64,000 bases of DNA from Erwinia endophytica (lineage in GTDB: Bacteria; Pseudomonadota; Gammaproteobacteria; Enterobacterales; Enterobacteriaceae), in NCBI RefSeq assembly GCF_009295515.1, contig NZ_RQVV01000003.1, positions 186,001-250,000 on the forward strand, in the 5' to 3' direction. Within the stretch, counting starts at the first letter, position 1, and each line of letters opens with the position of its first letter. Shown one piece after another: positions 46,649-55,458 of the stretch. The position numbers and the translations under genes are program-made. The notes under the pieces are model-generated. The model was not told the DNA's origin. It made no database searches and saw nothing but the letters and a program-made list of their open reading frames with translations.

Positions 46649-47992
46649 TCACTCGCTCACGGTGCCGACATGGCGGTTAGACGGTCGGGCCAGACCGAGA
46701 TGATCACGTAAGGTGTTGCCATGGTAATTTTTGCGATACACGCCGCGACGCTGCATCTCCGGCACCACCTTCTGCACGAAATCCGCCAGGTCATCGGGCA
46801 CCAAATGAAAACTCAGCATGAAACCATCAGCGGCATCGCTTTCGGTCCACTCAATCATATGGTCGACAATTTGCGATGGCGTGCCGCACAGCGTCACCTT
46901 GCCGCGCTCATAGCGGGAATACAGTTCTCTTAAGGTCAGCTTTTGCTCGCGGATCATGCTGGCAATCTGCTCGAAGTAGGCCTGATGGAAGTTGGCTTTG
47001 GCTGGGATCATTGATTCAGGAACCGGCTCATCCAGCGGCAAACCGCGCAGATCAGCTTCCAGATCCTGTCCCAGGCGCATCAGGCCAACATCAGGATGCA
47101 GCATACGTTGTAATTCCTGGTATTTGTCCTGCGCTTCCGCTTTGCTTTCGCCAACCACGACGGACAAACCCGCCAATATTTTCAGTGAACCCGGCAAACG
47201 GCCAAACTGCGGCAAACGCCCTTTTACATCGGCATAAAATTTTTGCGCAGCGGGCAGATTTGGATCGGAAGCAAACACCACTTCCGCCGTTTCAGCCGCG
47301 AAAGCTTTACCGGTTTCGGATGAGCCCGCCTGAATAATCACCGGGTGTCCCTGGGGCGCACGGGCAATATTCAGACCGCCATGAACGTTGAAATACTCAC
47401 CATGATGATCGGTCAGGTGATATTTTTCTGGCTGAAAATAAGTGCACTGTTGCCGGTCATAAGGAAAAGCATCATCTTCCCAGGTATCCCACAGGCTGCT
47501 CACCACCTGGAAAAATTCCCGGGCTCGCTGATAGCGTTGATCGTGTGGCGGGAGCTTATCCTGTCCATAATTACGCGCGGCATAATCATTCGCCGAGGTC
47601 ACAATATTCCATCCCGCCCGACCATGGGAAATATGATCAAGCGAAGCAAACAGCCGCGCAACGTTGTACGGCTCATAAAAGCTGGTAGATGCGGTGGCGC
47701 CAAGGCCGATATAGCGGGTGGCTCCGGCAATCGCCGAGAGTAAGGTTATGGGTTCAAAACGATCATTATATTCCGGGTTACGGCTATGAACAGACAGGTT
47801 ATCGGTGCGCGTCGCGGGAGTATCAGCAATGAAGAACAGATCGAATAATCCCTGTTCAGCTAATTTCGCGACTTCACGGTAGTAATCAATGTTGATGGCG
47901 GCATTGAGCGGCGCGCGAGATTTCAACCACGCGGCGGGATGATCACCAAAGGGTTGTGCCAGCAACCCAAGATGGATTTGTCGTGCACTCAT
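46649..47992 (-). CDS. Flavin-dependent monooxygenase, NtaA/SnaA/DmoA family
   Basis: 447-residue luciferase-like (LLM) flavin oxidoreductase of the group that includes nitrilotriacetate, dimethyl sulfide and desulfurisation monooxygenases. Family segments are HLGLLAQPFGDHPAAWLK at the start, LFDLFFIADTPATR near 52, RAGWNIVTSANDYAARNYG near 124 with the substrate loop, HPVIIQAGSSETGKAFAAETAEVVF near 216, and LCGTPSQIVDHMIEW near 365. It needs reduced FMN from a separate reductase. Its place between a binding protein and a permease suggests oxidative cleavage of a C-N or C-S bond of the imported compound. RBS AGGAGAGCAAT. Confidence 0.88.
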   Translation of the reverse strand: MSARQIHLGLLAQPFGDHPAAWLKSRAPLNAAINIDYYREVAKLAEQGLFDLFFIADTPATRTDNLSVHSRNPEYNDRFEPITLLSAIAGATRYIGLGATASTSFYEPYNVARLFASLDHISHGRAGWNIVTSANDYAARNYGQDKLPPHDQRYQRAREFFQVVSSLWDTWEDDAFPYDRQQCTYFQPEKYHLTDHHGEYFNVHGGLNIARAPQGHPVIIQAGSSETGKAFAAETAEVVFASDPNLPAAQKFYADVKGRLPQFGRLPGSLKILAGLSVVVGESKAEAQDKYQELQRMLHPDVGLMRLGQDLEADLRGLPLDEPVPESMIPAKANFHQAYFEQIASMIREQKLTLRELYSRYERGKVTLCGTPSQIVDHMIEWTESDAADGFMLSFHLVPDDLADFVQKVVPEMQRRGVYRKNYHGNTLRDHLGLARPSNRHVGTVSE

Positions 47993-48009
47993 ATTGCTCT
48001 CCTGTCGGT

Positions 48010-49077
48010 TTAGCTTTCAAGCAGCCATTCCTGGAAGCGCTCATTAGCGCTGTCATAGTTTTTTGCCCACCAGGCTTCATCGCGACGCGCCAGCCCTTCC
48101 ATGTTTTTCGGGTAGGTAGTGAGCAGTTGCGCTTTATTCTTATCAATAATATTCAACGCCTTAGCATTGCTCGGCCCATTGCTGGTCATGGCTGAATAAA
48201 CCGCCTGACGTTCCGGTTGCATACAGAAACGCACAAATGCCTGCGCTTGTTTCAGATTCGGCGTCCCCTGCACAATCGACCAGCCATCCACGCTATAGGT
48301 GCCCTGCCAGACAATATTTACCGGCGCACCGGCATTGATAGCCGCGATAGCGCGGGCATTCCAGGTATCCGCCATATCGACTTCGCCACTTTGTAGTAGC
48401 TGGGTGTTTTGCGCGCCATTAGACCACCAGACCGCTATCGACTGATGGATCCTGTCCAGTGATTTCATGGCTCGCTCGATATCTAACGGATAGAGATCTT
48501 TCGGGGCGACGCCATCAGCCAGCAGCGCCATCTCAAACGTGCCACTTGGCGAACGATAAAGCGCCCGGCGACCGGCAAATTTTTCAGTATCCCAATAGTC
48601 ATGCCAGCTCTGTGGACCGCCATTGGTGAATTTGTCGCGGCGATAAGCCATAATGGCGCCCCACACCGAGAAGCCGAACCAGTTTGACGTTACCATGCCC
48701 GGCAGAATGTCTTTGTCATCGCCTGGCGATATATCGAGTGGCGCGATGTAGTTTTTATTGGCCGTTAATCGCTGCACATTGTCTGGGGTCACCATCGCGA
48801 CATCCCAGATATGTGAACCTGCATCGACGGCCAGTTTGAACTGCGTCACCGGATCAGATTCATGCGCGACATTGGTAATACGGATCCCCGTCTCTTTCTC
48901 GAAAGGATCATAAAACGCTTTACGCAAAGCCGGCGTCAGAGCGCCGCCGTTGTCGGCGACGATTAACGAATCAGCCGCGAAGGCGCGCGGTATCCACAGC
49001 GACGGGGCAGACAGCGCGGCACCGGTAACAGCAATCGTTTTAATAAAATCTCGCCGACTGGCGGTTTTCTTAAACAT
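48010..49077 (-). CDS. ABC transporter periplasmic binding protein, PotD-like, Tat-exported
   Basis: 355-residue family 1 (PotD-type) binding protein. The leader MFKKTASRRDFIKTIAVTGAALSAPSLW has the twin-arginine motif SRRDFIK, so export in folded form by Tat is expected, with cleavage near RAFAAD (residue 34). The mature part shows DNGGALTPALRKAFYDPFEKETGIRITNV and VWWSNGAQNTQLLQSGEVDMADTWNAR, as in the first cluster's receptor. It begins the minus-strand cluster; the monooxygenase gene follows after 17 bp. The ribosome site is weak. The missing ATPase may come from the 37896-38903 gene or from elsewhere. Confidence 0.88.
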   Translation of the reverse strand: MFKKTASRRDFIKTIAVTGAALSAPSLWIPRAFAADSLIVADNGGALTPALRKAFYDPFEKETGIRITNVAHESDPVTQFKLAVDAGSHIWDVAMVTPDNVQRLTANKNYIAPLDISPGDDKDILPGMVTSNWFGFSVWGAIMAYRRDKFTNGGPQSWHDYWDTEKFAGRRALYRSPSGTFEMALLADGVAPKDLYPLDIERAMKSLDRIHQSIAVWWSNGAQNTQLLQSGEVDMADTWNARAIAAINAGAPVNIVWQGTYSVDGWSIVQGTPNLKQAQAFVRFCMQPERQAVYSAMTSNGPSNAKALNIIDKNKAQLLTTYPKNMEGLARRDEAWWAKNYDSANERFQEWLLES

Positions 49078-49979
49078 GGCTTACGGCTCCATAGCAATCA
49101 TTAAAGACGGTCCGCATGTTTATGTGCGAATGAGGTGTAGAACCTGCCGCCAGATGGGTCTCGCCTGAAAGCGAAATAACCATCTGTATATCCACTCAGG
49201 ACATTGATGTTTAATAACCTGAAATGAAACAGCGTCGTTAATCAGGACGTCTGTGTAAATAATGTCGACACCGAAAAAATCTTGCCACTTTCGCTAATGA
49301 CATCAGATAACCCTTTTCCACAACAGAAAGTGAATACTCGTTGGGAAAAATTATTTTTCCTGTTTTTAACGACATTTATCTCAAAATGACTATGCGTTTT
49401 AAATCACAAAACAATCAATAAGTTTTTATATTGCCAGTGACATTAAAAAAACTATAAACAGATATCTCATTGATATTTATTGATTTAAATGAAATAAACA
49501 AAAACAAATCCGCTGATTTAATAGTAAAGCGTTGCGAGTGATAAATATATTTTTCGTGCGCTATTTTCGACCATCCCGTGGGCAATAATGATGCAGGTGA
49601 ATTAATTAAGTGCATTTGTTTAATATAATTAAAATTTATGCCTGCTATACTTCACTCTCTCGGTGGGATAACAATGTTCAGCCACCTTAATAAATTATCA
49701 GCACCAGCGAATGGATGAGTTTCATCGGTACAGGAGTTTACACCGGAACGTGTTGTCGCTGTCGCCACTCAATGCCAACTGGCGGCAAGAATTATCCAGG
49801 GTATAGTGCCTGGTTTACCCCCTGCCATCGTTGTTAACTTTTTTGTCTGGATATGCCAATTTGTATCTCCTGTCCGTCGCTACTTACTGTTTCGGCGCAT
49901 TTTTTCACACCTCCGTAATAATTACCCATCCTCCCGGTAACACACCCATTAACACAATACCTTCAATGCACTGATTAAT

Positions 49980-50003
49980 AAGTGAAAATAACATTTTTCA
50001 CTT
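49980..50003. promoter_or_regulatory. Inverted repeat upstream of dat-ddc
   Basis: Perfect 9-bp arms AAGTGAAAA and TTTTCACTT with six bases between, about 130 bp before dat. It could be an operator for an unidentified regulator or a hairpin ending an upstream transcript. Confidence 0.45.
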
Positions 50004-50086
50004 GGAAAAATTAATGATTGAGATAGCGGGTGAAAAGCCATATATTGAGCGCGTTTTTTTGATGCCTGTTTTTTAACTCATTTATC

Positions 50087-50117
50087 CAACGCCGGCGTTA
50101 CTGATAACCCGGCGTTG
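50087..50117 (+). promoter_or_regulatory. Hairpin in the dat leader, next to the ribosome site
   Basis: Perfect 9-bp GC-rich arms CAACGCCGG and CCGGCGTTG with a 13-base loop end one base before TAGGAG, the ribosome site of dat. In the mRNA this would be a stable 5'-UTR stem right against the Shine-Dalgarno sequence. Confidence 0.6.
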
Positions 50118-50130
50118 TAGGAGAGATATG

Positions 50131-51513
50131 ATGACGGATAAAGTCCGTATTGATACTTTAGGTGCGAACTCCTCAAATGGTAACAACCAGACCTATTTAG
50201 CGCGACAAGCTGAATTTGAGTCGAATGTCAGAAGTTATCCACGTAAATTGCCGTTAGCGATTGCGAAAGCTCAGGGCGTCTGGATCACCGATGTTGAGAA
50301 CAATCAATACCTTGATTGCCTTGCCGGTGCAGGAACGCTGGCGCTTGGACATAACCATCCTGAGGTACTGCAGAGCATCCAGAGTGTCATTGCCAGCGGC
50401 TTGCCGTTACATACCCTTGACCTGACCACGCCACTGAAGGATCAGTTCTCCGAGTATCTACTCTCCTTACTGCCAGGCCAGGGCAAAGACTATTGCCTGC
50501 AGTTCACCGGTCCTTCTGGAGCGGACGCGGTTGAAGCTGCGCTGAAACTGGCGAAGAAATACACAGGCCGTTCAGGGATGATCAGTTTCTCCGGTGGCTA
50601 TCACGGCATGACCCATGGCGCGCTGGCCGTGACTGGCAACCTGGGCCCAAAAGAAGCGGTAGATGGCATGATGCCGGAAGTGCAGTTCATGCCATACCCG
50701 CACGAATACCGTTGCCCTCTGGGCATTGGCGGTGAAGCGGGCGTCAAAGCGCTGTCGTACTACTTCGAAAACCTGATCAACGATGTTGAAAGCGGCGTGC
50801 GCAAACCTGCGGCGGTAATTCTGGAAGCGCTCCAGGGTGAAGGCGGCGCTAACCCAGCTCCGGTTGAGTGGTTACAGCGTATCCGTAAAGTGACCAAAGA
50901 ACACGGTATCGTACTGATCCTTGATGAAGTTCAGGCTGGCTTCTGCCGTACCGGCAAGCAATTCGCTTATGAACACGCGGGCATTGAGCCTGATATTATC
51001 GTGATGTCCAAAGCGGTTGGCGGCAGCCTGCCTCTGGCCGTGTTGGGGATCAGAAAAGATCTGGACGTCTGGTCGCCGGGCCACCATACCGGTACCTTCC
51101 GTGGCAACCAACTGGCGATGGCTGCCGGTTTGACGACTATCAAGTATCTGAAAGAACACAATATTGCTGATAAAGTCGCGGCTCAGGGTGAGTGGTTGAA
51201 AGGCAAACTGGCTGACATGCAGAAGCGTTACCCAGTAATGGGCCATGTGCGTGGTCTGGGCCTGATGATCGGAATAGAAATCGTCAAACCTCACGAAACC
51301 CCCGATCATATGGGAAGCTACCCGGCCGATCCCGAATTGTCAGCCCTGCTACAGAAAAAATGCTTTGAAGCTGGCTTAATCCTCGAACGTGGTGGCCGTA
51401 ACGGCACCGTACTGCGTCTGCTCCCTTCCCTGTTGATCACCAATGCCGAGTTGGAGATCTTCATGGATAAGTTTGAGAACGCCCTGTTAGCCGCTGGCAT
51501 CAAACCCGTCTGA
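50131..51513 (+). CDS. dat: L-2,4-diaminobutyrate:2-oxoglutarate aminotransferase
   Basis: Class III PLP aminotransferase, 460 residues. It forms L-2,4-diaminobutyrate from aspartate 4-semialdehyde and glutamate, feeding the decarboxylase encoded next. Motifs: [18 protein letters not shown] near 50, [25 protein letters not shown] near 128, the Asp that holds PLP in [17 protein letters not shown] near 260, and the Schiff-base Lys in [16 protein letters not shown] near 291. ATG 50131 has AGGAG at seven bases; an ATG directly before it is only four bases away. It forms an operon with ddc (13 bp gap). A KOPS octamer is embedded near its end. Confidence 0.93.
   Translation: MTDKVRIDTLGANSSNGNNQTYLARQAEFESNVRSYPRKLPLAIAKAQGVWITDVENNQYLDCLAGAGTLALGHNHPEVLQSIQSVIASGLPLHTLDLTTPLKDQFSEYLLSLLPGQGKDYCLQFTGPSGADAVEAALKLAKKYTGRSGMISFSGGYHGMTHGALAVTGNLGPKEAVDGMMPEVQFMPYPHEYRCPLGIGGEAGVKALSYYFENLINDVESGVRKPAAVILEALQGEGGANPAPVEWLQRIRKVTKEHGIVLILDEVQAGFCRTGKQFAYEHAGIEPDIIVMSKAVGGSLPLAVLGIRKDLDVWSPGHHTGTFRGNQLAMAAGLTTIKYLKEHNIADKVAAQGEWLKGKLADMQKRYPVMGHVRGLGLMIGIEIVKPHETPDHMGSYPADPELSALLQKKCFEAGLILERGGRNGTVLRLLPSLLITNAELEIFMDKFENALLAAGIKPV
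51423..51430 (-). other. KOPS (FtsK orienting sequence), minus strand
   Basis: CCCTTCCC on the plus strand, inside dat, pointing back towards dif. Confidence 0.6.
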
Positions 51514-51526
51514 ATGGAGTAAGTCG

Positions 51527-52999
51527 ATGTCCCGGTCTAATCCGATTCTGGCTGCTTCAGCGCAGAGCACTGAAGCCTACCAGCAAGCCATCGCTCAGAG
51601 TAGCGCAGCGGTGGTACAGTGGCTGCAACAGCCTGAGATGTATCAGGGGAAATCTGTTGCCGAGCTGCGTGAACACATCAAGCTGAACTTTACCGCTCAG
51701 GGCCTGGGTAACCAGGCCGCGATTGAGCGGGCGATTGAGTATTTTTTGCAAGACAGCCTGTCGGTACACCATCCGCAGTGCGTCGCACACTTACATTGCC
51801 CAAGCCTGGTGATCAGCCAGGCGGCTGAGGTGTTGATCAACGCCACTAACCAGAGCATGGACTCCTGGGATCAAAGCCCGTCAGCCACCATTATCGAGCT
51901 GAAGCTGATCGAATGGCTGCGTACTCAGGTGGGTTACCCGGCTGGCGATGCGGGCGTATTCACCAGCGGCGGCACCCAAAGTAACCTGATGGGGCTGATG
52001 CTGGCGCGTGATGCCTTCTTCGCTCGTCAGGGACATTCGGTCCAGCAGGATGGTCTGGTCGGCAACCTGAAGAAGTTGAAAGTGCTGTGTTCTGAAAACG
52101 CCCATTTCTCGGTGCAAAAGAACATGGCGTTGATGGGATTGGGTTATCAGTCGGTCACGCGGGTGAAGACCGATCAATATGCGCGGATGGATCTGCACGA
52201 CCTGGCCGAAAAAGTCGCGCAGGCTGAAGCGAATGGCGAGCAAATTCTGGCGATAGTGGCGACGGCCGGTACCACTGACGCGGGCGCTATCGATCCACTG
52301 CGGGCTATTGCCGAACTGGCGGCGAAACATCAGATCTGGCTGCACGTTGATGCCGCCTGGGGCAGTGCTCTGCTGCTGTCCGAACAGTACCGCCACTACC
52401 TGGATGGCATTGAACTGGTCGACTCGATTACCCTGGACTTCCATAAACAGTTCTTCCAGACCATCAGTTGTGGCGCATTCCTGTTGAAAGACGCCCGCCA
52501 TTACGAGTTGATGCGTTATCAGGCGGCTTATCTGAACTCCGAATTCGACGAAGCACAGGGCGTACCGAACCTGGTGTCTAAATCGTTGCAGACCACCCGC
52601 CGCTTCGATGCTCTGAAACTGTGGATGGGACTGGAAGCTCTGGGACAAAAGCAGTACGCCGAGATTATCGACCACGGCGTCACGCTGGCACAGCAGGTGG
52701 CGCAGTACGTTGCGGAACAGCCTTCACTGGAACTGGTCATGCAACCCCAGTTAGCCAGCGTGCTGTTCCGCTATCGTCCGGCGCAACTGGCTGGGAATGG
52801 TGATGCCGCCATCGCCCTGCTGAACCAGAAAATTGGCGACGCATTACTGGAGAGTGGGCGTGCCAATGTTGGCGTGACCGAGCATAACGGCGTGACCTGT
52901 CTGAAAATGACTCTGCTGAACCCAACGGTGACGCTGGACGACATCAAACGCCTGCTGTCGCTGGTCGAGACCACTGCTGAGCAATTGCTGTCGGCATAA
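51527..52999 (+). CDS. ddc: L-2,4-diaminobutyrate decarboxylase
   Basis: Group II PLP decarboxylase (glutamate/aromatic-type fold), 490 residues. With Dat it makes 1,3-diaminopropane, a polyamine found in many Gram-negatives and used in some siderophores and in norspermidine synthesis. Motifs: HPQCVAHLHCPSLVISQAAEVL near 80, GVFTSGGTQSNLMGLMLARD near 143, VATAGTTDAGAIDPL near 243, HVDAAWGSALLLSE near 271 and the Schiff-base Lys in SITLDFHKQFFQ near 307. RBS GGAGTAAGTCG. A strong terminator follows. Confidence 0.94.
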   Translation: MSRSNPILAASAQSTEAYQQAIAQSSAAVVQWLQQPEMYQGKSVAELREHIKLNFTAQGLGNQAAIERAIEYFLQDSLSVHHPQCVAHLHCPSLVISQAAEVLINATNQSMDSWDQSPSATIIELKLIEWLRTQVGYPAGDAGVFTSGGTQSNLMGLMLARDAFFARQGHSVQQDGLVGNLKKLKVLCSENAHFSVQKNMALMGLGYQSVTRVKTDQYARMDLHDLAEKVAQAEANGEQILAIVATAGTTDAGAIDPLRAIAELAAKHQIWLHVDAAWGSALLLSEQYRHYLDGIELVDSITLDFHKQFFQTISCGAFLLKDARHYELMRYQAAYLNSEFDEAQGVPNLVSKSLQTTRRFDALKLWMGLEALGQKQYAEIIDHGVTLAQQVAQYVAEQPSLELVMQPQLASVLFRYRPAQLAGNGDAAIALLNQKIGDALLESGRANVGVTEHNGVTCLKMTLLNPTVTLDDIKRLLSLVETTAEQLLSA

Positions 53000-53028
53000 G
53001 ATCCACTGGCGGTAACGCATAAAGACTT

Positions 53029-53058
53029 AAGCCCACCTGTTGGTGGGCTTGTTTTTTT
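53029..53058 (+). terminator. Rho-independent terminator of dat-ddc
   Basis: Arms AAGCCCACC and GGTGGGCTT with loop TGTT, followed by G and seven T. Confidence 0.9.
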
Positions 53059-53202
53059 ATCGTGTCGGGCTCTGGTGCACAACACTGCCACAGGAACCGG
53101 GCCATCAACAATCTGCCGATGTCTCCCCGCCAGTGAGGCTATCACGATTTGCATGGCAATCAGCATCAGTAATGGCAACGTCCATCCTGCTGTATACTCA
53201 GG

Positions 53203-53430
53203 TTATTTGCGCAGTAACGGTGGGATAGACGGCACCATTGGGGCATTATCAATATCCTGCTGGGTCATCCGAAACGCCTCAGGATAGTCCTGTCGCTGGG
53301 TACGCCGCACGGGTTCGGTTGAACGCCAGGTATAAAGACAACGCTGGCACTGGTGTACCGTCCAGACTCCCGCTATCGGTGATGTCGCCATCAATTCAAT
53401 ATGCTCACCGGCACAACGTGGACAAATCAT
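53203..53430 (-). CDS. Non-oxidative hydroxyarylic acid decarboxylase subunit D
   Basis: 75-residue zinc-ribbon-like protein: CPRC at 3-6 and CQRC near 28-31, with the family's IAGVWTVHQCQRCLYTWRSTEP core. This is the small D subunit (VdcD/EcdD type) that accompanies the UbiD-like C subunit in enzymes removing the carboxylate from 4-hydroxybenzoate, vanillate or protocatechuate. Its role in catalysis is unclear. The start overlaps the stop of the C gene (ATGA), so translation is coupled. The C-terminus MVPSIPPLLRK is typical. Confidence 0.9.
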   Translation of the reverse strand: MICPRCAGEHIELMATSPIAGVWTVHQCQRCLYTWRSTEPVRRTQRQDYPEAFRMTQQDIDNAPMVPSIPPLLRK

Positions 53431-54878
53431 AATCCCTCCTGGGTAGCACCAGGCTGACGCGCGGCCAGCAGTTGGTTTAGTTTCACGATCCAGTCTTTGG
53501 TTTCAGGCAGATCCTGCACCGGCTGGCTGTAGTGACCACGGACATCCGGCGCCACTGGCGTGGTGGCGTCAATAATCAGTTTATCGGTGATACCCGCCGG
53601 TGATGAACCAGGGTCCAGCTCCAGCACAGACATATTCGGTAGCTGAACCAGATCGCCCGCCGGATTAACCTTAGACGAAAGCGCCCACATGACTTGTGGC
53701 AGATTGAACGGGTCGACATCTTCGTCAACCATAATCACCATTTTAACGTAGCCCAGCCCATGCGGCGTAGTCATCGCCCGTAAGCCGACCGCTCGCGCAA
53801 AACCGCCATAGCGTTTTTTGGTGGAAATAATCGCCAGCAAACCATGGGTATACATGGCATTGACGGCTTGTACCTCCGGGAATTCCGCCTTCAACTGCTG
53901 ATACAGCGGTACGCAAGTTGCGGGCCCCATCAGATAGTCAATTTCAGTCCACGGCATGCCCAGATAGAGCGATTCAAAGATCGGCTGACTGCGGTAAAAG
54001 ACTTTATCAACCCGTACCACCGTCATATTGCGACCGCCAGAATAGTGGCCGGTAAACTCTCCAAATGGTCCCTCAATTTCGCGCTTACGCCCTTCTATCA
54101 CCCCTTCAAGGATCACCTCTGAGCCCCATGGCACGTCAAAACCGGTCAGCGGCGCGGTGGTGATGGGATAAGGAGAACCACGTAATGCTCCTGCCATCTC
54201 ATATTCTGATTGATCATACTTCAGCGGCGTCGCACCCATCAGAGTGATTATCGGGTCATTACCCAGGGTGATAACAATCGGCAGGTCTTCGCCCCGCTCT
54301 TCAGCTTTGTGCAGATGCAGCGCAATATCGTGCATGGGGACCGGTTGTAAGCCCAGCTTGCGCTTGCCTTTCACTTCTATGCGGTAAATCCCTACATTCT
54401 GTTTATCAAAGCTGTCTGGATCGGTAGGATCACGAGAGACCACACACGCTTTATCGAGATAAAATCCACCATCGCCGTCATTAAGCCGAAACAACGGCAA
54501 CAGATCGAAAATATTAATGTCATCGCCTTCCTGCATATTCTCGGCCCACGGCGGATTATCACGACGCTCTGGTGTCAGCGGAAAATCATCCCATCGGCGA
54601 ATAAATTCATCGATTTGGTCGCGGGTAGATGTTGTCGGCGGCAACCCAAGCGCAATAGCATGATTTTGCCAGGAACCCAGCGTATTTAGCGCGACTCTGG
54701 CAGAGGTGAACCCCGCAATATTATCGAAATAAAGCGCCGGTGCGCCTTCCCCTATCCGCCCAGTCGCATTAGCTGCCGCCGCCAGATCCGGTTCCGCCTG
54801 TACCTGCTCCGTAATTTTCAGTAACTGACCGTTTTCATCCAGTGCCTGCATGAAACTGCGTAAATCATCAAACGCCAT
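53427..54878 (-). CDS. Non-oxidative hydroxyarylic acid decarboxylase subunit C (UbiD family)
   Basis: 483-residue UbiD-family decarboxylase that depends on prenylated FMN. It starts MAFDDLRSFMQALDENGQLLKI and is very close to E. coli EcdC and Klebsiella KpdC. The catalytic region includes NVGIYRIEVKGKRKLGLQPVPMHDIALH with the Arg/Glu network and EIEGPFGEFTGHYSGGRN near 275-292. It is followed by VMVDEDVDPFNLPQVMWALSSKVNP-like segments. Substrates of this group are 4-hydroxybenzoate-type acids. ATG 54878 has GGAG seven bases upstream; a second ATG at 54881 is too close. The UbiX-like B subunit gene normally found upstream is not present in the window. Confidence 0.93.
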   Translation of the reverse strand: MAFDDLRSFMQALDENGQLLKITEQVQAEPDLAAAANATGRIGEGAPALYFDNIAGFTSARVALNTLGSWQNHAIALGLPPTTSTRDQIDEFIRRWDDFPLTPERRDNPPWAENMQEGDDINIFDLLPLFRLNDGDGGFYLDKACVVSRDPTDPDSFDKQNVGIYRIEVKGKRKLGLQPVPMHDIALHLHKAEERGEDLPIVITLGNDPIITLMGATPLKYDQSEYEMAGALRGSPYPITTAPLTGFDVPWGSEVILEGVIEGRKREIEGPFGEFTGHYSGGRNMTVVRVDKVFYRSQPIFESLYLGMPWTEIDYLMGPATCVPLYQQLKAEFPEVQAVNAMYTHGLLAIISTKKRYGGFARAVGLRAMTTPHGLGYVKMVIMVDEDVDPFNLPQVMWALSSKVNPAGDLVQLPNMSVLELDPGSSPAGITDKLIIDATTPVAPDVRGHYSQPVQDLPETKDWIVKLNQLLAARQPGATQEGL

Positions 54879-54899
54879 CATGTTTCTCCTTTTGGCTTA

Positions 54900-54917
54900 T
54901 TGTTCGTATACGAACAA
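54900..54917. promoter_or_regulatory. HosA operator
   Basis: TTGTTCGTATACGAACAA, an 18-bp perfect palindrome, contains GTTCGTATACGAAC, the site reported for E. coli HosA. It lies between the divergent decarboxylase and hosA genes, 22 bp from the decarboxylase start. Confidence 0.85.
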
Positions 54918-54998
54918 GTTACACCCTATACCTATTTTTTGTCCTGTGCAATGCCATTGTCGGTTAAGATAACTGCCCGGAAAAAAGTGAGAAAAGTG

Positions 54999-55412
54999 AT
55001 GGCTTCAACGTTTGAACAGGAAATATTCCATCTGATGCGGAAAGTTTTTCAACAACATACCGCACGCTGGCAGCAGTATTTACCTGAGCTGACCAAACCG
55101 CAGTACGCGGTACTTCGGGCTATTGCAGAACACCCGGGTATTGAACAGGTACAACTAACCGACGCCGCGTTGAGCAGCAAAGCCACACTGGCAGAACTGC
55201 TGGCAAGGCTGGAAGCACGGGGATTATTGCAGCGAGAGCAGGATCCTGCTGATAAACGCCGGCGCTTTATCACTCTGACAGCTGAAGGCGAGGCATTGCT
55301 GGATGCGTCGTTGCCAGTCGGTCATGGGGTGGATAATCAATTCCTCAGCCGTCTGTCAGTGGCGGAACAGCACAATTTGCGCATGTTGCTGCTGAAAATA
55401 ACCGAAGATTGA
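54999..55412 (+). CDS. hosA: MarR-family regulator HosA
   Basis: 137-residue MarR-type winged-helix repressor. The segment KVFQQHTARWQQYLPELTKPQYAVLRAIAEHPGIEQ is close to E. coli HosA. The DNA-binding region is LSSKATLAELLARLEARGLLQREQDPADKRRRFITLTAEGE (about 55-95). HosA represses the hydroxyarylic acid decarboxylase genes and is released by 4-hydroxybenzoate in E. coli, which fits its place beside subunits C and D with the cognate palindrome between them. ATG 54999 was chosen to match the family length (135 in E. coli). The longer frame from 54900 would run through the operator. The ribosome site is weak. Confidence 0.9.
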   Translation: MASTFEQEIFHLMRKVFQQHTARWQQYLPELTKPQYAVLRAIAEHPGIEQVQLTDAALSSKATLAELLARLEARGLLQREQDPADKRRRFITLTAEGEALLDASLPVGHGVDNQFLSRLSVAEQHNLRMLLLKITED

Positions 55413-55420
55413 CACGAAAA

Positions 55421-55442
55421 AAGGCCAGCATATGCTGGCCTT
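55421..55442 (-). terminator. Terminator of the gluconate dehydrogenase operon
   Basis: A perfect 22-bp palindrome (arms AAGGCCAGCAT and ATGCTGGCCTT), just after the cytochrome gene stop on the minus strand, has a run of T on that strand. It also ends hosA from the other side, without a T-run. Confidence 0.8.
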
Positions 55443-55458
55443 GAGATGATGTGATCGA

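Larger units (their letters stand above)
49078..50130. other. 1-kb intergenic region before dat
   Basis: No supported gene in about 1050 bp. The middle (49380-49640) is strongly AT-rich. It contains an inverted repeat at 49980-50003 and a hairpin at 50087-50117 just before the dat ribosome site, and it must contain promoters for both flanking clusters. Confidence 0.5.

Noticed and set aside
51881-52675. 264-codon minus-strand frame opposite ddc
   Set aside because: Antisense shadow of the decarboxylase gene, low-complexity composition, no start context.
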